Shown in pieces: positions 57,058 to 64,000 of a DNA stretch of 64,000 nt. The stretch spans positions 682,001 to 746,000 of the forward strand of contig NZ_CP015114.1 in NCBI RefSeq assembly GCF_001618885.1. Direction: 5' to 3'. Position numbers and translations under genes: made by a program. The stretch is from Staphylococcus condimenti. Lineage in GTDB: Bacteria; Bacillota; Bacilli; Staphylococcales; Staphylococcaceae. The notes beneath the pieces are model-generated. The model ran no database searches and was not told the origin of the DNA. It saw only the letters and a list, made by a program, of their open reading frames with translations. Position 1 is the first letter of the stretch, and the number at the start of each line of letters is the position of its first letter.

Positions 57058-57547
57058 GTGCCAGCTCCTCCTTGAGTCTTTGTGCATAATCGATAATCTT
57101 ATCCAGCTCTTTGTCTATATCGTCCTTACGCCCTAATCTTGTAGTGTATTTGATGATGTTGAACTTCATTGCTGCAATCCATTCCTCATTTCCAAATTGT
57201 TGTCTCGTAAATTCAATAACATCTACATTATCTGTACCGGCATAATGTGCTGGTGTTCTATCACTTTTTAACGGCGGTGTTATTTTAAGTCCCTTTATAC
57301 GCGGAGAATGTATGCTTTTGCTTTCCATCTTCTTATGACTGATAGGCAACTTGTCGAAATAATCTTCATCAGTAAGTTCTAAAACCTTTTCTTGTCCGTC
57401 CGTTCTTACGATTGCCGTATCATATTCAAAATTCTTTTTAGATAAGTCAATGACTGTCGCACAATGTCCACCGTCTGCAATGTTCATGCCTTTATAGTTG
57501 TAAATAATGATACGATCACTTTGATTGAGTTCATGTATTTTAATCAT
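57050..57547 (-). CDS. DUF3310-family phage protein
   Basis: 165 aa. The C-terminal half, VDVIEFTRQQFGNEEWIAAMKFNIIKYTTRLGRKDD, is the DUF3310 (SaV-like) pattern. The N-terminal half contains a short beta domain (KGMNIADGGHCATVIDL). Overlaps the deoxyribosyltransferase by 8 bp. Possible nucleotide-pool link by neighbourhood only. Confidence 0.85.
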   Translation of the reverse strand: MIKIHELNQSDRIIIYNYKGMNIADGGHCATVIDLSKKNFEYDTAIVRTDGQEKVLELTDEDYFDKLPISHKKMESKSIHSPRIKGLKITPPLKSDRTPAHYAGTDNVDVIEFTRQQFGNEEWIAAMKFNIIKYTTRLGRKDDIDKELDKIIDYAQRLKEELAHE

Positions 57548-58069
57548 TTACTGCACCACCTTAATAAATATGTCGTTTTCTGCTAAATGCTTGTACCATT
57601 TGCTAGGTTTCACACATTGCGGTGTGCCATCATATAGCCATGGCTTTTCGGTTCTCTTACGTTCTCTTGCCCGTTCTTCTGCTCTTTTTCTGCGCATTAC
57701 ATCTTCAAGTGCCAAGTCGTATTCAGTACGTGAATTTCTGTCTACGAAGTAAAAATTGTTTTCTTTTAATAAGCCATCTATGCTTTTATTGTTCTCTAAT
57801 CTTTTTCTGAACGCCGTTAAACTTTTGATTGCGTTATCTTCTAATGTTTCAAGCGGTAAGTAGTAACTGACTTCCGGCAAGATAAATGCTGCACATATCA
57901 CGCCGTTTTTCATTACATACTCAGGAGATAATGAAATAGCATCATCTAACCCCCAACCTTCATCTAAACGATATTGAATAGTAATCATATTCAAGCCTAT
58001 ATTATGTGCATGCTTGACTTTTTCCTCTGATAATGTAAATGCTCTGTCATTGTAATAAACTATTGCCAT
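57548..58069 (-). CDS. Phage hypothetical protein with basic C-terminal coil
   Basis: 173 aa. N-terminal YNDRAFTLSEEKVKHAHNIGLNMITIQYRLDEGWGLDDAI... looks like a helix-turn-helix-like DNA-binding fold; a highly charged arginine/lysine helix (about 125-145) and WLYDGTPQCVKPSKWYKHL end. Unassigned but widespread in staphylococcal phages. One codon gap from the next gene. Confidence 0.7.
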   Translation of the reverse strand: MAIVYYNDRAFTLSEEKVKHAHNIGLNMITIQYRLDEGWGLDDAISLSPEYVMKNGVICAAFILPEVSYYLPLETLEDNAIKSLTAFRKRLENNKSIDGLLKENNFYFVDRNSRTEYDLALEDVMRRKRAEERARERKRTEKPWLYDGTPQCVKPSKWYKHLAENDIFIKVVQ

Positions 58070-58071
58070 GC

Positions 58072-58260
58072 TTATATCCCCCTTACGTTGTCGATGTCTC
58101 TTACATCACCGTCTAACCAGTCATCTGTGTTATAAAATATGTCGTCTGCGATTTCCTCGATGTAGTCATCAACCGTTTCGTACGGTTTTAAATTCAATGG
58201 AATTTTCTTTTCGAAATCTATGGTGTATCGTATTCTAACCTTCTCTTCTCTGCGTTCCAT
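58072..58260 (-). CDS. Small acidic phage protein
   Basis: 62 aa, very acidic (DDYIEEIADDIFYNTDDWLDGD). GGAGTGCTGTAA precedes the ATG. Acidic small proteins of this kind can mimic DNA, but no evidence here. Overlaps the next gene by 26 bp. Confidence 0.7.
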   Translation of the reverse strand: MERREEKVRIRYTIDFEKKIPLNLKPYETVDDYIEEIADDIFYNTDDWLDGDVRDIDNVRGI

Positions 58261-58465
58261 TTACAGCACTCCAATCCATTTCTTTTAATGCTTTCTTCAT
58301 AACAACTTCATAATCATCGAATGGTGTGATTTCATTTCTTTTAATTAATCTGTCTATCGCCCAACCCAGCTCTAAAATATGTTTTTGTATAATCGGATCG
58401 TTTTTGTATTCGTTTCTGAACATATTGCCTAGTAATTCTTGTAATCTGAATGTTGGAAATGTCAT
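58235..58465 (-). CDS. Phage hypothetical protein
   Basis: 76 aa, TFPTFRLQELLGNMFRNEYKND, helical. AGAGGTTTTACAC before the ATG, ATGA overlap with dnaB. Unknown. Confidence 0.68.
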   Translation of the reverse strand: MTFPTFRLQELLGNMFRNEYKNDPIIQKHILELGWAIDRLIKRNEITPFDDYEVVMKKALKEMDWSAVNGTQRREG

Positions 58466-59694
58466 GTGTAAAACCTCTGTATACGTTTATAGAAATCAAA
58501 TTCAATTACGCCTGTTTCGCCGTCTTTATTCTTGGCGATATTACATTCGACTGTGGACTTGCCGTCCTCTTCTTCAATATCTTTGTCGTAATAATCTTCA
58601 CGATAAAGCAGCATTGCTATTGAAGCGTCTGCCTCGATACCGCCGGACTCTTTCATATCTGATAACATCGGCCGTTTGTCATTACGTGACTCAACACCAC
58701 GACTTAATTGAGATAAGATTACGATGATTGCGTCTGTCTCATTTGCTATGATTTTTAGATCGCGTGAGATTCTTTCTATTGCTACCCGTCTATCTATCTT
58801 TGCGTCGGTCTGCATTAATTGGAGATAGTCGATAAATATGACTTGCGGTTTATCTGTTTGTTTCATTGTTTGCGCTCTCACGTCCTGTGTCGTTATACTA
58901 CTCTTAGCGACAATGTTCACATTATTGTGCATAATGTCGTCCAAGCCTTTAGTAAGGTTGGTTATGTCATCGACAGTTAAGTTTGATACCTCTTTAATTT
59001 TCGTTAACTCGATTTTGCAAATGCTGGCGAGCATTCTTTGCAAAACATTTTTACCGGTCGTTTCAATAGAGAAGAATGTTGTTTGATAACCGCTCTTAGC
59101 AACATTCCATAAGAGGTTCAACGCGAATGCAGTTTTGCCGACTGACGGACGCGCTGCGATGACGACCAATTGGCTTGGCTCAAAACCTCCGATTTTATAA
59201 TCCATAAGTGGAAAGCCCGTTTTAATTTTGTTATTCGGTGCATCACTATAAATTTCCTCAATCAATTCGTTTACATATTCTTTCGTTCCTGTATCTTCCG
59301 TTTTATCTAATAATTCGATTGCCTGTAAGTTATCTATCAGTTCTCTTATGCTTGTCGTATCATCTTGTTGATACATGTTGGCTAGCCGTTCCGATTCTCT
59401 GCGTTGGTAAGCGTGTATGATGTCGTCTTGATATGATTCGAAGTAGCCGACTCCGACAAAATCAGTATTGTAAAGATGTGCTAGTTCGTCGTTGCTGATA
59501 AAACCTTTGTCTTTAGCACTTTTGATAAATAACTCATTTAATTCCACACTCCCTTTTTCTAAGATGAATGTGATAAAATAGGAGTAACCAACATTTGTGA
59601 ACATGTCGGGCTTTACTCTTAACTTTTGGAGAAGGTCCGGCTTTTTTAATAGGCTCGCAACGATAGTGCTTTCTATCTCATTGATGTTATACAT
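58462..59694 (-). CDS. dnaB: DnaB-like replicative helicase
   Basis: 410 aa. The N-terminal domain (1-130) is shorter than cellular DnaB; the RecA-like domain has ARPSVGKTAFALNLL (Walker A), IFIDYLQLM (Walker B) and a GIEADASIAMLLYR arginine-finger region. It unwinds phage DNA with the loader encoded downstream in transcription order upstream of it (59687-60043). Confidence 0.94.
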   Translation of the reverse strand: MYNINEIESTIVASLLKKPDLLQKLRVKPDMFTNVGYSYFITFILEKGSVELNELFIKSAKDKGFISNDELAHLYNTDFVGVGYFESYQDDIIHAYQRRESERLANMYQQDDTTSIRELIDNLQAIELLDKTEDTGTKEYVNELIEEIYSDAPNNKIKTGFPLMDYKIGGFEPSQLVVIAARPSVGKTAFALNLLWNVAKSGYQTTFFSIETTGKNVLQRMLASICKIELTKIKEVSNLTVDDITNLTKGLDDIMHNNVNIVAKSSITTQDVRAQTMKQTDKPQVIFIDYLQLMQTDAKIDRRVAIERISRDLKIIANETDAIIVILSQLSRGVESRNDKRPMLSDMKESGGIEADASIAMLLYREDYYDKDIEEEDGKSTVECNIAKNKDGETGVIEFDFYKRIQRFYT

Positions 59695-60043
59695 AATTCT
59701 CGCCCCCGAACTCTCTCATTTTATTTCTTAAAGTTTGTAATGCTTTTACTCGTTCCTCTCGATACTTTGGATCATTCGCCATTTTGCTTTGATGTTCCTT
59801 TGTCTTTTCATCAACCTTATGTTCTAGTTGCTTAGGGTAACTACGCATGATGTTCGGTATCTTAGGTGGATAAGGATTACCATCTTTGATGTATTTCTTT
59901 AATGTATTCATCGTAGGCTCGTAATCCCCGTTCTCACTTAGCATGTCTAACCATAACTTTGCTTTCTCTCTATCAAAATTCATTTCATAAACGTTGTTAG
60001 CAAACTTAATTACTTCTGCAGCTTGTTTCTTAGTCATAGACAT
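59687..60043 (-). CDS. Helicase loader/inhibitor, SPP1 G39P-like
   Basis: 118 aa. TKKQAAEVIKFANNVYEMNF, LWLDMLSENGDYEPTMNTLKKYIKDGNPYPPKIPNIM is the G39P-type N-terminal domain that brings DnaB-like helicase to the origin complex. A disordered tail follows. Overlaps dnaB by 8 bp and abuts the replisome organizer, the SPP1 order. Confidence 0.85.
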   Translation of the reverse strand: MSMTKKQAAEVIKFANNVYEMNFDREKAKLWLDMLSENGDYEPTMNTLKKYIKDGNPYPPKIPNIMRSYPKQLEHKVDEKTKEHQSKMANDPKYREERVKALQTLRNKMREFGGENYV

Positions 60044-60753
60044 TAACTATCACTCCCTAGTAGATCATCTAGCATTCCATCTATATTGCTACTTTGTTTT
60101 TTAGGTTTAACTTTGTTCTCTGCTTTCTCTTTAGTATCTACATCTTCTTTAATCCAATTAGTTAATACTTTGATTAAGTAGTTAATACCTTTGTTGTTAT
60201 CTCTTGTATAATCAGTAGCTACTTTTACTATGTCTAATGCTTCATTACCTAAGTTTTTAATTAATTCTTCTATCTCTTGTATCTTTAAAGGGCTTTGTAT
60301 CATCTCTAATTCATTACTTATATGTTTTAATGACTCAGACACTGTGTCATTATTATTAGTTAAATCATTCTTAGTTCTATTATTATTAGTAGTGTGCCGT
60401 TTCCCGTTTTCCGATTTTCCGTTTTCCGTTTTTCCGTTTTCCGAAAATGGCATTTCGGTTGGTTTCTCATAAACTAGGTATTCATAGCCGTTAAATACAC
60501 CTTTAGCATTTCTTTTTTGTGTTCTGTGTACGTACTTATATTTTATTAATTCTTGTATGCCGCTATTAATTGCTTTTTGACCGTCATTCATATGTTTTAC
60601 AACTTCTGATGTGTAGATTTGCCAGTCATCTGGTCTACTAAGGAAATACAGTAATATACCTTTAGCTTTGGCACTTAGGTTGCTATCGTAAATAAATGTT
60701 TTATGCACTGTTACGAAGTCGCCGCTCTCTTTTATGGTTCTAAATGTAGCCAT
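60043..60753 (-). CDS. Replisome organizer (HTH plus DnaD-like)
   Basis: 236 aa. The N-terminal winged helix (about 5-85, AKAKGILLYFLSRPDDWQIYTSEVVKHM) binds the origin; a repeat-rich linker (SENGK/TENGK/SENGK, about 105-120) follows; the C-terminal DnaD-like part (135-215) has EIEELIKNLGNEALDIVKVA. The linker DNA is the iteron cluster at 60397-60447, so the ori probably lies inside this gene. ATG after AAAGGAGTAAAAAAAG. Confidence 0.88.
   Translation of the reverse strand: MATFRTIKESGDFVTVHKTFIYDSNLSAKAKGILLYFLSRPDDWQIYTSEVVKHMNDGQKAINSGIQELIKYKYVHRTQKRNAKGVFNGYEYLVYEKPTEMPFSENGKTENGKSENGKRHTTNNNRTKNDLTNNNDTVSESLKHISNELEMIQSPLKIQEIEELIKNLGNEALDIVKVATDYTRDNNKGINYLIKVLTNWIKEDVDTKEKAENKVKPKKQSSNIDGMLDDLLGSDS
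60397..60447 (-). repeat. Iteron-like direct repeats in the initiator gene (candidate phage ori)
   Basis: Plus-strand sequence is six to seven near-identical CCGTTTT / TTTTCCG units at 6-9 bp spacing, encoding the SENGK repeats. Tandem short repeats inside the initiator gene are the usual form of lambdoid-type phage origins; here they lie in the linker between DNA-binding and DnaD parts. AT-rich DNA lies to the left (60300-60380). Confidence 0.7.
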
Positions 60754-61423
60754 CTTTTTTTACTCCTTTCAACATTTTATTAAGCCGATCATCGACTTTT
60801 ACCCAACTGTTCTCTAAGTGGTATTTCTCATTGAAACTATCCATACCGATAGCATGTTGTTCCTTATGATGTTCTGAACATAATGCAAGCACCTTATTGT
60901 TTAAGTGGCTTATCTTGCGTCTATCGCGTCCTCGTCCTACCGCTTGATAATGTGCTAACTCTGCATGAGTTTTGCCACAAATGACGCATGTACGATTGAC
61001 TGTGGACCAGTATAAAAATGCTTTGTCATTCTTCAATAATTCACTGGTCTTATATGCTAGTGGTATATCGTTATGGAATATCCAATCTAACGCTACCTCT
61101 ATAACTTCTGCTGCTTGTTTGCGTGTGCAGTTACTCAATGACAAGCGTTCTGCATATCCATTAAGAACTTCTACGTAATCCATAAACATATAACGCATGT
61201 AATCTCTCGGCATACCTGTATAGGCTTCTATGTCGTTGCAAAGTGCAAATATCTTACGTCTTTGCTTATCAGTAATCTTGAATGGATCAACAGGTATCAC
61301 ATCTACTTCAACTTCCATACCGTTATCCAGTAATAATGTTTCTTTATTACCGAGTGTTACATTCTTGATGACGGCAGTAATTGAACCGTCATCTTCTTGA
61401 ATGTAGTTAGTGATTCTTTGCAT
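60740..61423 (-). CDS. HNHc_6 nuclease
   Basis: 227 aa. The N-terminal part is replication-associated beta/alpha (KQRRKIFALCNDIEAYTG), the C-terminal HNH part has CVICGKTHAELAHYQAVGRGRDRRKISHLNNKVLALCSEHHKEQH. A putative phage nuclease found next to ssb in many staphylococcal phages. Overlaps the replisome organizer by 14 bp. Confidence 0.9.
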   Translation of the reverse strand: MQRITNYIQEDDGSITAVIKNVTLGNKETLLLDNGMEVEVDVIPVDPFKITDKQRRKIFALCNDIEAYTGMPRDYMRYMFMDYVEVLNGYAERLSLSNCTRKQAAEVIEVALDWIFHNDIPLAYKTSELLKNDKAFLYWSTVNRTCVICGKTHAELAHYQAVGRGRDRRKISHLNNKVLALCSEHHKEQHAIGMDSFNEKYHLENSWVKVDDRLNKMLKGVKKDGYI

Positions 61424-61434
61424 TTAAACCACTC

Positions 61435-61866
61435 CTAGAATGGAAGATCATCATCAGAAATATCAATAGGACCATTAGCATTAGCAAAAGGATTTTCTTG
61501 ACTGCTTAATGACTGTTTAGGTTGTTGACCATTCTGCTTTTGAGTACCTTTTGTTTCTAAGAATTGAACGTTGTCACATACAACTTCTGTAACGTATACG
61601 CGATTACCTTCTTTATTTTCATAGCTGCGTGATTGTAAGCGACCATCTACGCCTACTTGACTGCCTTTAGATACATATTTGTCAACATTTTCCGCTTGTT
61701 TACGGAATACAACACAGTTAATGAAATCAGCTTCACGTTCGCCTTGTGCGTTTTTGAATGTACGATTAACTGCTAAAGTGAATGTTGCTACTGATACTCC
61801 GCTTGGCGTTGTTCTAAATTCTGGATCACGTGTTAATCTTCCTACTAAAATTGTTCTGTTTATCAT
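61435..61866 (-). CDS. ssb: Single-stranded DNA-binding protein
   Basis: 143 aa. OB-fold: [40 protein letters not shown]-terminal acidic tip DISDDDLPF, the usual contact for recombination and replication partners. Overlaps ERF gene by one base (TAATG). Confidence 0.97.
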   Translation of the reverse strand: MINRTILVGRLTRDPEFRTTPSGVSVATFTLAVNRTFKNAQGEREADFINCVVFRKQAENVDKYVSKGSQVGVDGRLQSRSYENKEGNRVYVTEVVCDNVQFLETKGTQKQNGQQPKQSLSSQENPFANANGPIDISDDDLPF

Positions 61867-62546
61867 TATTCATTCTCCTTCGCTTGTTTTGACCAGTTAT
61901 CTAATTTTTTGACGCACACAGTGATTTGACTATTACTTAAACTTTGAACATCGTTGATACCTAGTTTTTGTTGGACATCATCAACGCTTACTTGTTTTCC
62001 TACAGACTGCATAAGTTCGCTGAATTTCAACATTTCTTCTTTTAATGTCCCAATCGCTTTAGCATCTGGTTTGGTATATTGCTCGCGCTTTTCTTTTGCA
62101 TCTGCATCATCTTCATCAGTTGGAATATTGAAGAATTTCATTAAGAAGTATCTTTCTGCGTAAGTTAGTGCAGTACCATGTGCTTTAGAAACGTCATCTT
62201 GTTGTCCTACTGCATAAAATGTTACTTCGAACTGTTCTTCTGGTTTGTCTGCATTGATCCACACATAAGTCAATTTCATTTCAACGATAAATTCTGATGT
62301 TGTAATCTCACGACCAGCTTTTTTATTAAATCTTGTCACATCAATTTGTTTGTAATTTTCTTCTGATGTTTTTGGTACAAGTAATAAATTGTTTTCAATC
62401 ATCTTATTTCTAATTCTGTGTAATACTTGCGAACCACTAACATATGAGTAGTTGTAGCCTTTAGTATCTTTAGTGAATCCATCTATATTAGCTTTAACAT
62501 CTGCTATCTTTTGAAATAAGTTGAGTTCCTGTTTTTCTTCACTCAT
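61866..62546 (-). CDS. ERF-family single-strand annealing protein
   Basis: 226 aa. [32 protein letters not shown] and [33 protein letters not shown] ends match the ERF family, which anneals ssDNA in phage recombination. Good ribosome site GGGTGAGATAG. Works with SSB and the Gp157 protein downstream in the operon. Confidence 0.93.
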   Translation of the reverse strand: MSEEKQELNLFQKIADVKANIDGFTKDTKGYNYSYVSGSQVLHRIRNKMIENNLLLVPKTSEENYKQIDVTRFNKKAGREITTSEFIVEMKLTYVWINADKPEEQFEVTFYAVGQQDDVSKAHGTALTYAERYFLMKFFNIPTDEDDADAKEKREQYTKPDAKAIGTLKEEMLKFSELMQSVGKQVSVDDVQQKLGINDVQSLSNSQITVCVKKLDNWSKQAKENE

Positions 62547-63032
62547 CTATCTCACCCTCAAACTTTGAGATTGCTTAACTGTTACACCTTTGATTTCCTT
62601 GCCTTTTTTCAAGTCTGCCAGTAAGTCTTTTTTATTAACTTTAGGCACTTGTGATACCCAGTATTCACTTGGAATGTACTTTTCTGTTTCGATGTCCAAA
62701 CTTGGAGGATTATTGGCGATAGAGTAACTGTGCAATGCGGTTTTGAATTTAGTTTTGTTTGTGTTGATCATGGCATCTTGCAACGACTCTTTAAGTCGCT
62801 TAATGCCATTTTGGTTAGATGTTTTACGTTGTCTTAAACGTTTAATCTCTTCATCAATAGCTGCATTATCTGCTTCTAATGATTGGATTACTGCTTGATA
62901 ACCGTCTGCTTTATCTTCGAAAGCATCTTCGATACTTGATAACGTGTCGATTAATACTTGTTCTTCGCCCTGTTCGGCGATTAACTCGTAAACTTCTTTG
63001 TACGAGTCTTTCAAATCGAATAATGTAACCAT
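62547..63032 (-). CDS. Siphovirus Gp157 family protein
   Basis: 161 aa, coiled coil from about 40-100 and the PSLDIE...IPSEYWV motif of the Gp157 family (Streptococcus thermophilus phage Sfi). Often beside ERF/RecT genes; linked to phage resistance to some hosts and to recombination, exact role unknown. GGAGGAAATTTA precedes the ATG. Confidence 0.9.
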   Translation of the reverse strand: MVTLFDLKDSYKEVYELIAEQGEEQVLIDTLSSIEDAFEDKADGYQAVIQSLEADNAAIDEEIKRLRQRKTSNQNGIKRLKESLQDAMINTNKTKFKTALHSYSIANNPPSLDIETEKYIPSEYWVSQVPKVNKKDLLADLKKGKEIKGVTVKQSQSLRVR

Positions 63033-63241
63033 TAAATTTCCTCCAATTCTTCTACTTCTTCGATTTCAAGTACTTCTATTCTTCTGTTCAACTCTTCAAT
63101 AGTTACTTCTAGATCTTCAATTTCAATTCGTTTGTTGTGGTTATCTCTCAATAAATCATTAATCTGTATATTTTTACGTTCATCGTTTCTAATTCTTTCA
63201 TTCCAAGTCTCCAACTCAATAGTTATTAATTCTTTATTCAT
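63032..63241 (-). CDS. Acidic coiled-coil small protein
   Basis: 69 aa of heptad pattern (ELNRRIEVLEIEEVEELEEI). GGAGGACGTCAAAC precedes the ATG. One-base overlap with Gp157. Function unknown. Confidence 0.7.
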   Translation of the reverse strand: MNKELITIELETWNERIRNDERKNIQINDLLRDNHNKRIEIEDLEVTIEELNRRIEVLEIEEVEELEEI

Positions 63242-63323
63242 GTTTGACGTCCTCCGATAATTTGATATATTTAAATTAGTTAATTTGAAAACTGTTTCTG
63301 ACTGTTACTTGTTGGTGCAAGTA

Positions 63324-63488
63324 TCAGTCTTTTTTTAATTCTTGAAAAAAGTAATCTTCAAAGAATACATATGAAGCTAATGCGATTAGAAAACCTAATC
63401 CGACACCTTTGAAAAAATCTTCTGTAATAAACATGATTACAAAACTAAATGCTGCAAATGATGCTAATGACCAGTAATAACTTTTCAT
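63324..63488 (-). CDS. Two-helix small membrane protein
   Basis: 54 aa: two hydrophobic segments (about 5-21 and 27-45) and a short Lys/Asp tail. GGTGAGTAA is a modest ribosome site. ATGA overlap with the DUF771 gene supports a real gene. Function unknown. Confidence 0.68.
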   Translation of the reverse strand: MKSYYWSLASFAAFSFVIMFITEDFFKGVGLGFLIALASYVFFEDYFFQELKKD

Positions 63489-63715
63489 TTACTCACCTCC
63501 TTAAAGTGATAAATTTCCTGGAATCTTTCCTCCAAAAACTGTTTCATCTTGCTACCAATAAATGCGTAATGATCATTATTGTTTGCTGGGTAATGTCCAA
63601 ACTCTTGAATGATTGATTTATACTTTGGAATCTCAAGAATGTTTTTGATTACCCACGGACGACTGCGACCAGTTTCATTAACTAAGTCCTCCATAGTCCA
63701 CCAAGTTTTAGTCAT
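63485..63715 (-). CDS. DUF771 family protein
   Basis: 76 aa, TWWTMEDLVNETGRSRPWVIKNILEIPKY, the helix-turn-helix-like DUF771 pattern of staphylococcal phages. Good ribosome site GAAAGGAAGTAATTCAA. May bind DNA. Its function is unknown. Confidence 0.85.
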   Translation of the reverse strand: MTKTWWTMEDLVNETGRSRPWVIKNILEIPKYKSIIQEFGHYPANNNDHYAFIGSKMKQFLEERFQEIYHFKEVSK

Positions 63716-63774
63716 TTGAATTACTTCCTTTCGTGTATAATGTTGTTATCTCCTAGTGAAAGGAGGTGATTAAT

Positions 63775-63981
63775 ATGTCGAATTTCTATCCTAGTCAGTT
63801 TGCTGCAGCGTATATTCAAACACTACCGAGCGCTAAAAAGCCCGACGATTTTAATAATCGTTCTGATTATTGGGAATATATGAAAAGTCGTCGTCAATTA
63901 TTCTTCAATGAATACCTTGAAGCCATTGAATTTGCTGATAGCTTCGGAAGTTCTCTCGATGAACGTGATAAAGAACGATAA
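63775..63981 (+). CDS. Small plus-strand phage protein against the operon
   Basis: 68 aa, starting MSNFYPSQFAAAYIQTLP and ending GSSLDERDKER. AAAGGAGGTGATTAAT precedes the ATG; a GTG three codons earlier lies in the ribosome site. TATAAT at 63737-63742 gives a plausible promoter, with an imperfect -35 spacing. No domain recognised. The only convincing plus-strand gene in the prophage seen here, and it is divergent from the DUF771 gene. Confidence 0.7.
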   Translation: MSNFYPSQFAAAYIQTLPSAKKPDDFNNRSDYWEYMKSRRQLFFNEYLEAIEFADSFGSSLDERDKER

Positions 63982-64000
63982 ATTTTTCTAATATTTCCCT

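Larger units (their letters stand above)
25741..64000 (-). mobile_element. Siphovirus prophage (right part; continues past the window)
   Basis: From the tRNA-Arg 3' end onward almost every gene is phage-type and on the minus strand: lysis, tail, head, packaging, late regulator, then replication and recombination genes. HK97-type capsid, protease and portal, P27-like small terminase and an HNH gene beside the terminases point to a cos-packaging siphovirus. Integrase, excisionase and repressor, and the second att site, should lie beyond 64000. Structural and replication genes look intact apart from the DUF2977 frameshift and the spliced tape measure. Confidence 0.93.

Noticed and set aside
60397..60447. 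CRISPR-like array from the CCGTTTT repeats
   Set aside because: Units are 6-8 bp with no spacers; the pattern is a simple direct repeat in coding DNA. No CRISPR array or cas gene seen in the window.

Overview
The window is low-GC Firmicutes DNA from a Staphylococcus, most likely a coagulase-negative species. The evidence is a complete dcw (division and cell wall) cluster in staphylococcal gene order, bacillithiol synthesis (bshC), a T-box ahead of ileS, two beta-type phenol-soluble modulin genes, and a typical staphylococcal siphovirus prophage. I could not fix the species from sequence alone.

Region 1 (about 1-20,500, read on the minus strand): mraZ-rsmH-ftsL-pbp1-mraY-murD-divIB-ftsA-ftsZ, then pgeF, ylmE, sepF, yggT, ylmH, divIVA, T-box-ileS, a VOC protein, a CHAP protein, lspA and a RluD-type pseudouridine synthase. 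These genes make lipid II, build the septal ring and its peptidoglycan synthase, and place the septum; ileS and the RNA enzymes are linked housekeeping. Three direct GTGG(N) boxes 10 bp apart upstream of mraZ look like the MraZ operator. ylmH appears to start at a non-canonical ATA codon.

Region 2 (20,500-25,740): bshC, a GNAT acetyltransferase, a HAD phosphatase, a 60-aa protein, a membrane protein with a duplicated domain, psm-beta1/beta2, and tRNA-Arg(TCT), the chromosomal boundary of the prophage.

Region 3 (25,741 to beyond 64,000): a cos-type, HK97-like siphovirus prophage, cut by the window edge so integrase and repressor are not seen. From the tRNA inward: a lysogenic-conversion type membrane gene, a probable structured RNA, endolysin, holin, baseplate/tail fibre genes (BppU, a beta-helix tailspike, Tal, Dit), tape measure, tail and head genes, protease, portal, terminase, a P-loop/HNH fusion, RinA-like activator, RecU, many small early genes, a methylase/deoxyribosyltransferase pair, DnaB helicase with its loader and replisome organizer (with an in-gene iteron cluster), HNHc nuclease, SSB, ERF annealing protein and Gp157.

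The standout is the tape-measure gene, which is split by a group I intron of about 1.23 kb. I can place the exon junctions, the P1 guide pairing and the P/Q/R/S core elements, and the intron carries a homing-endonuclease gene with zinc ribbons and a Vsr/EDxHD-like nuclease domain. Other points are a homopolymer frameshift in a DUF2977-type baseplate gene, a +1/-2 tail-chaperone frameshift, and a small plus-strand gene running against the early operon.
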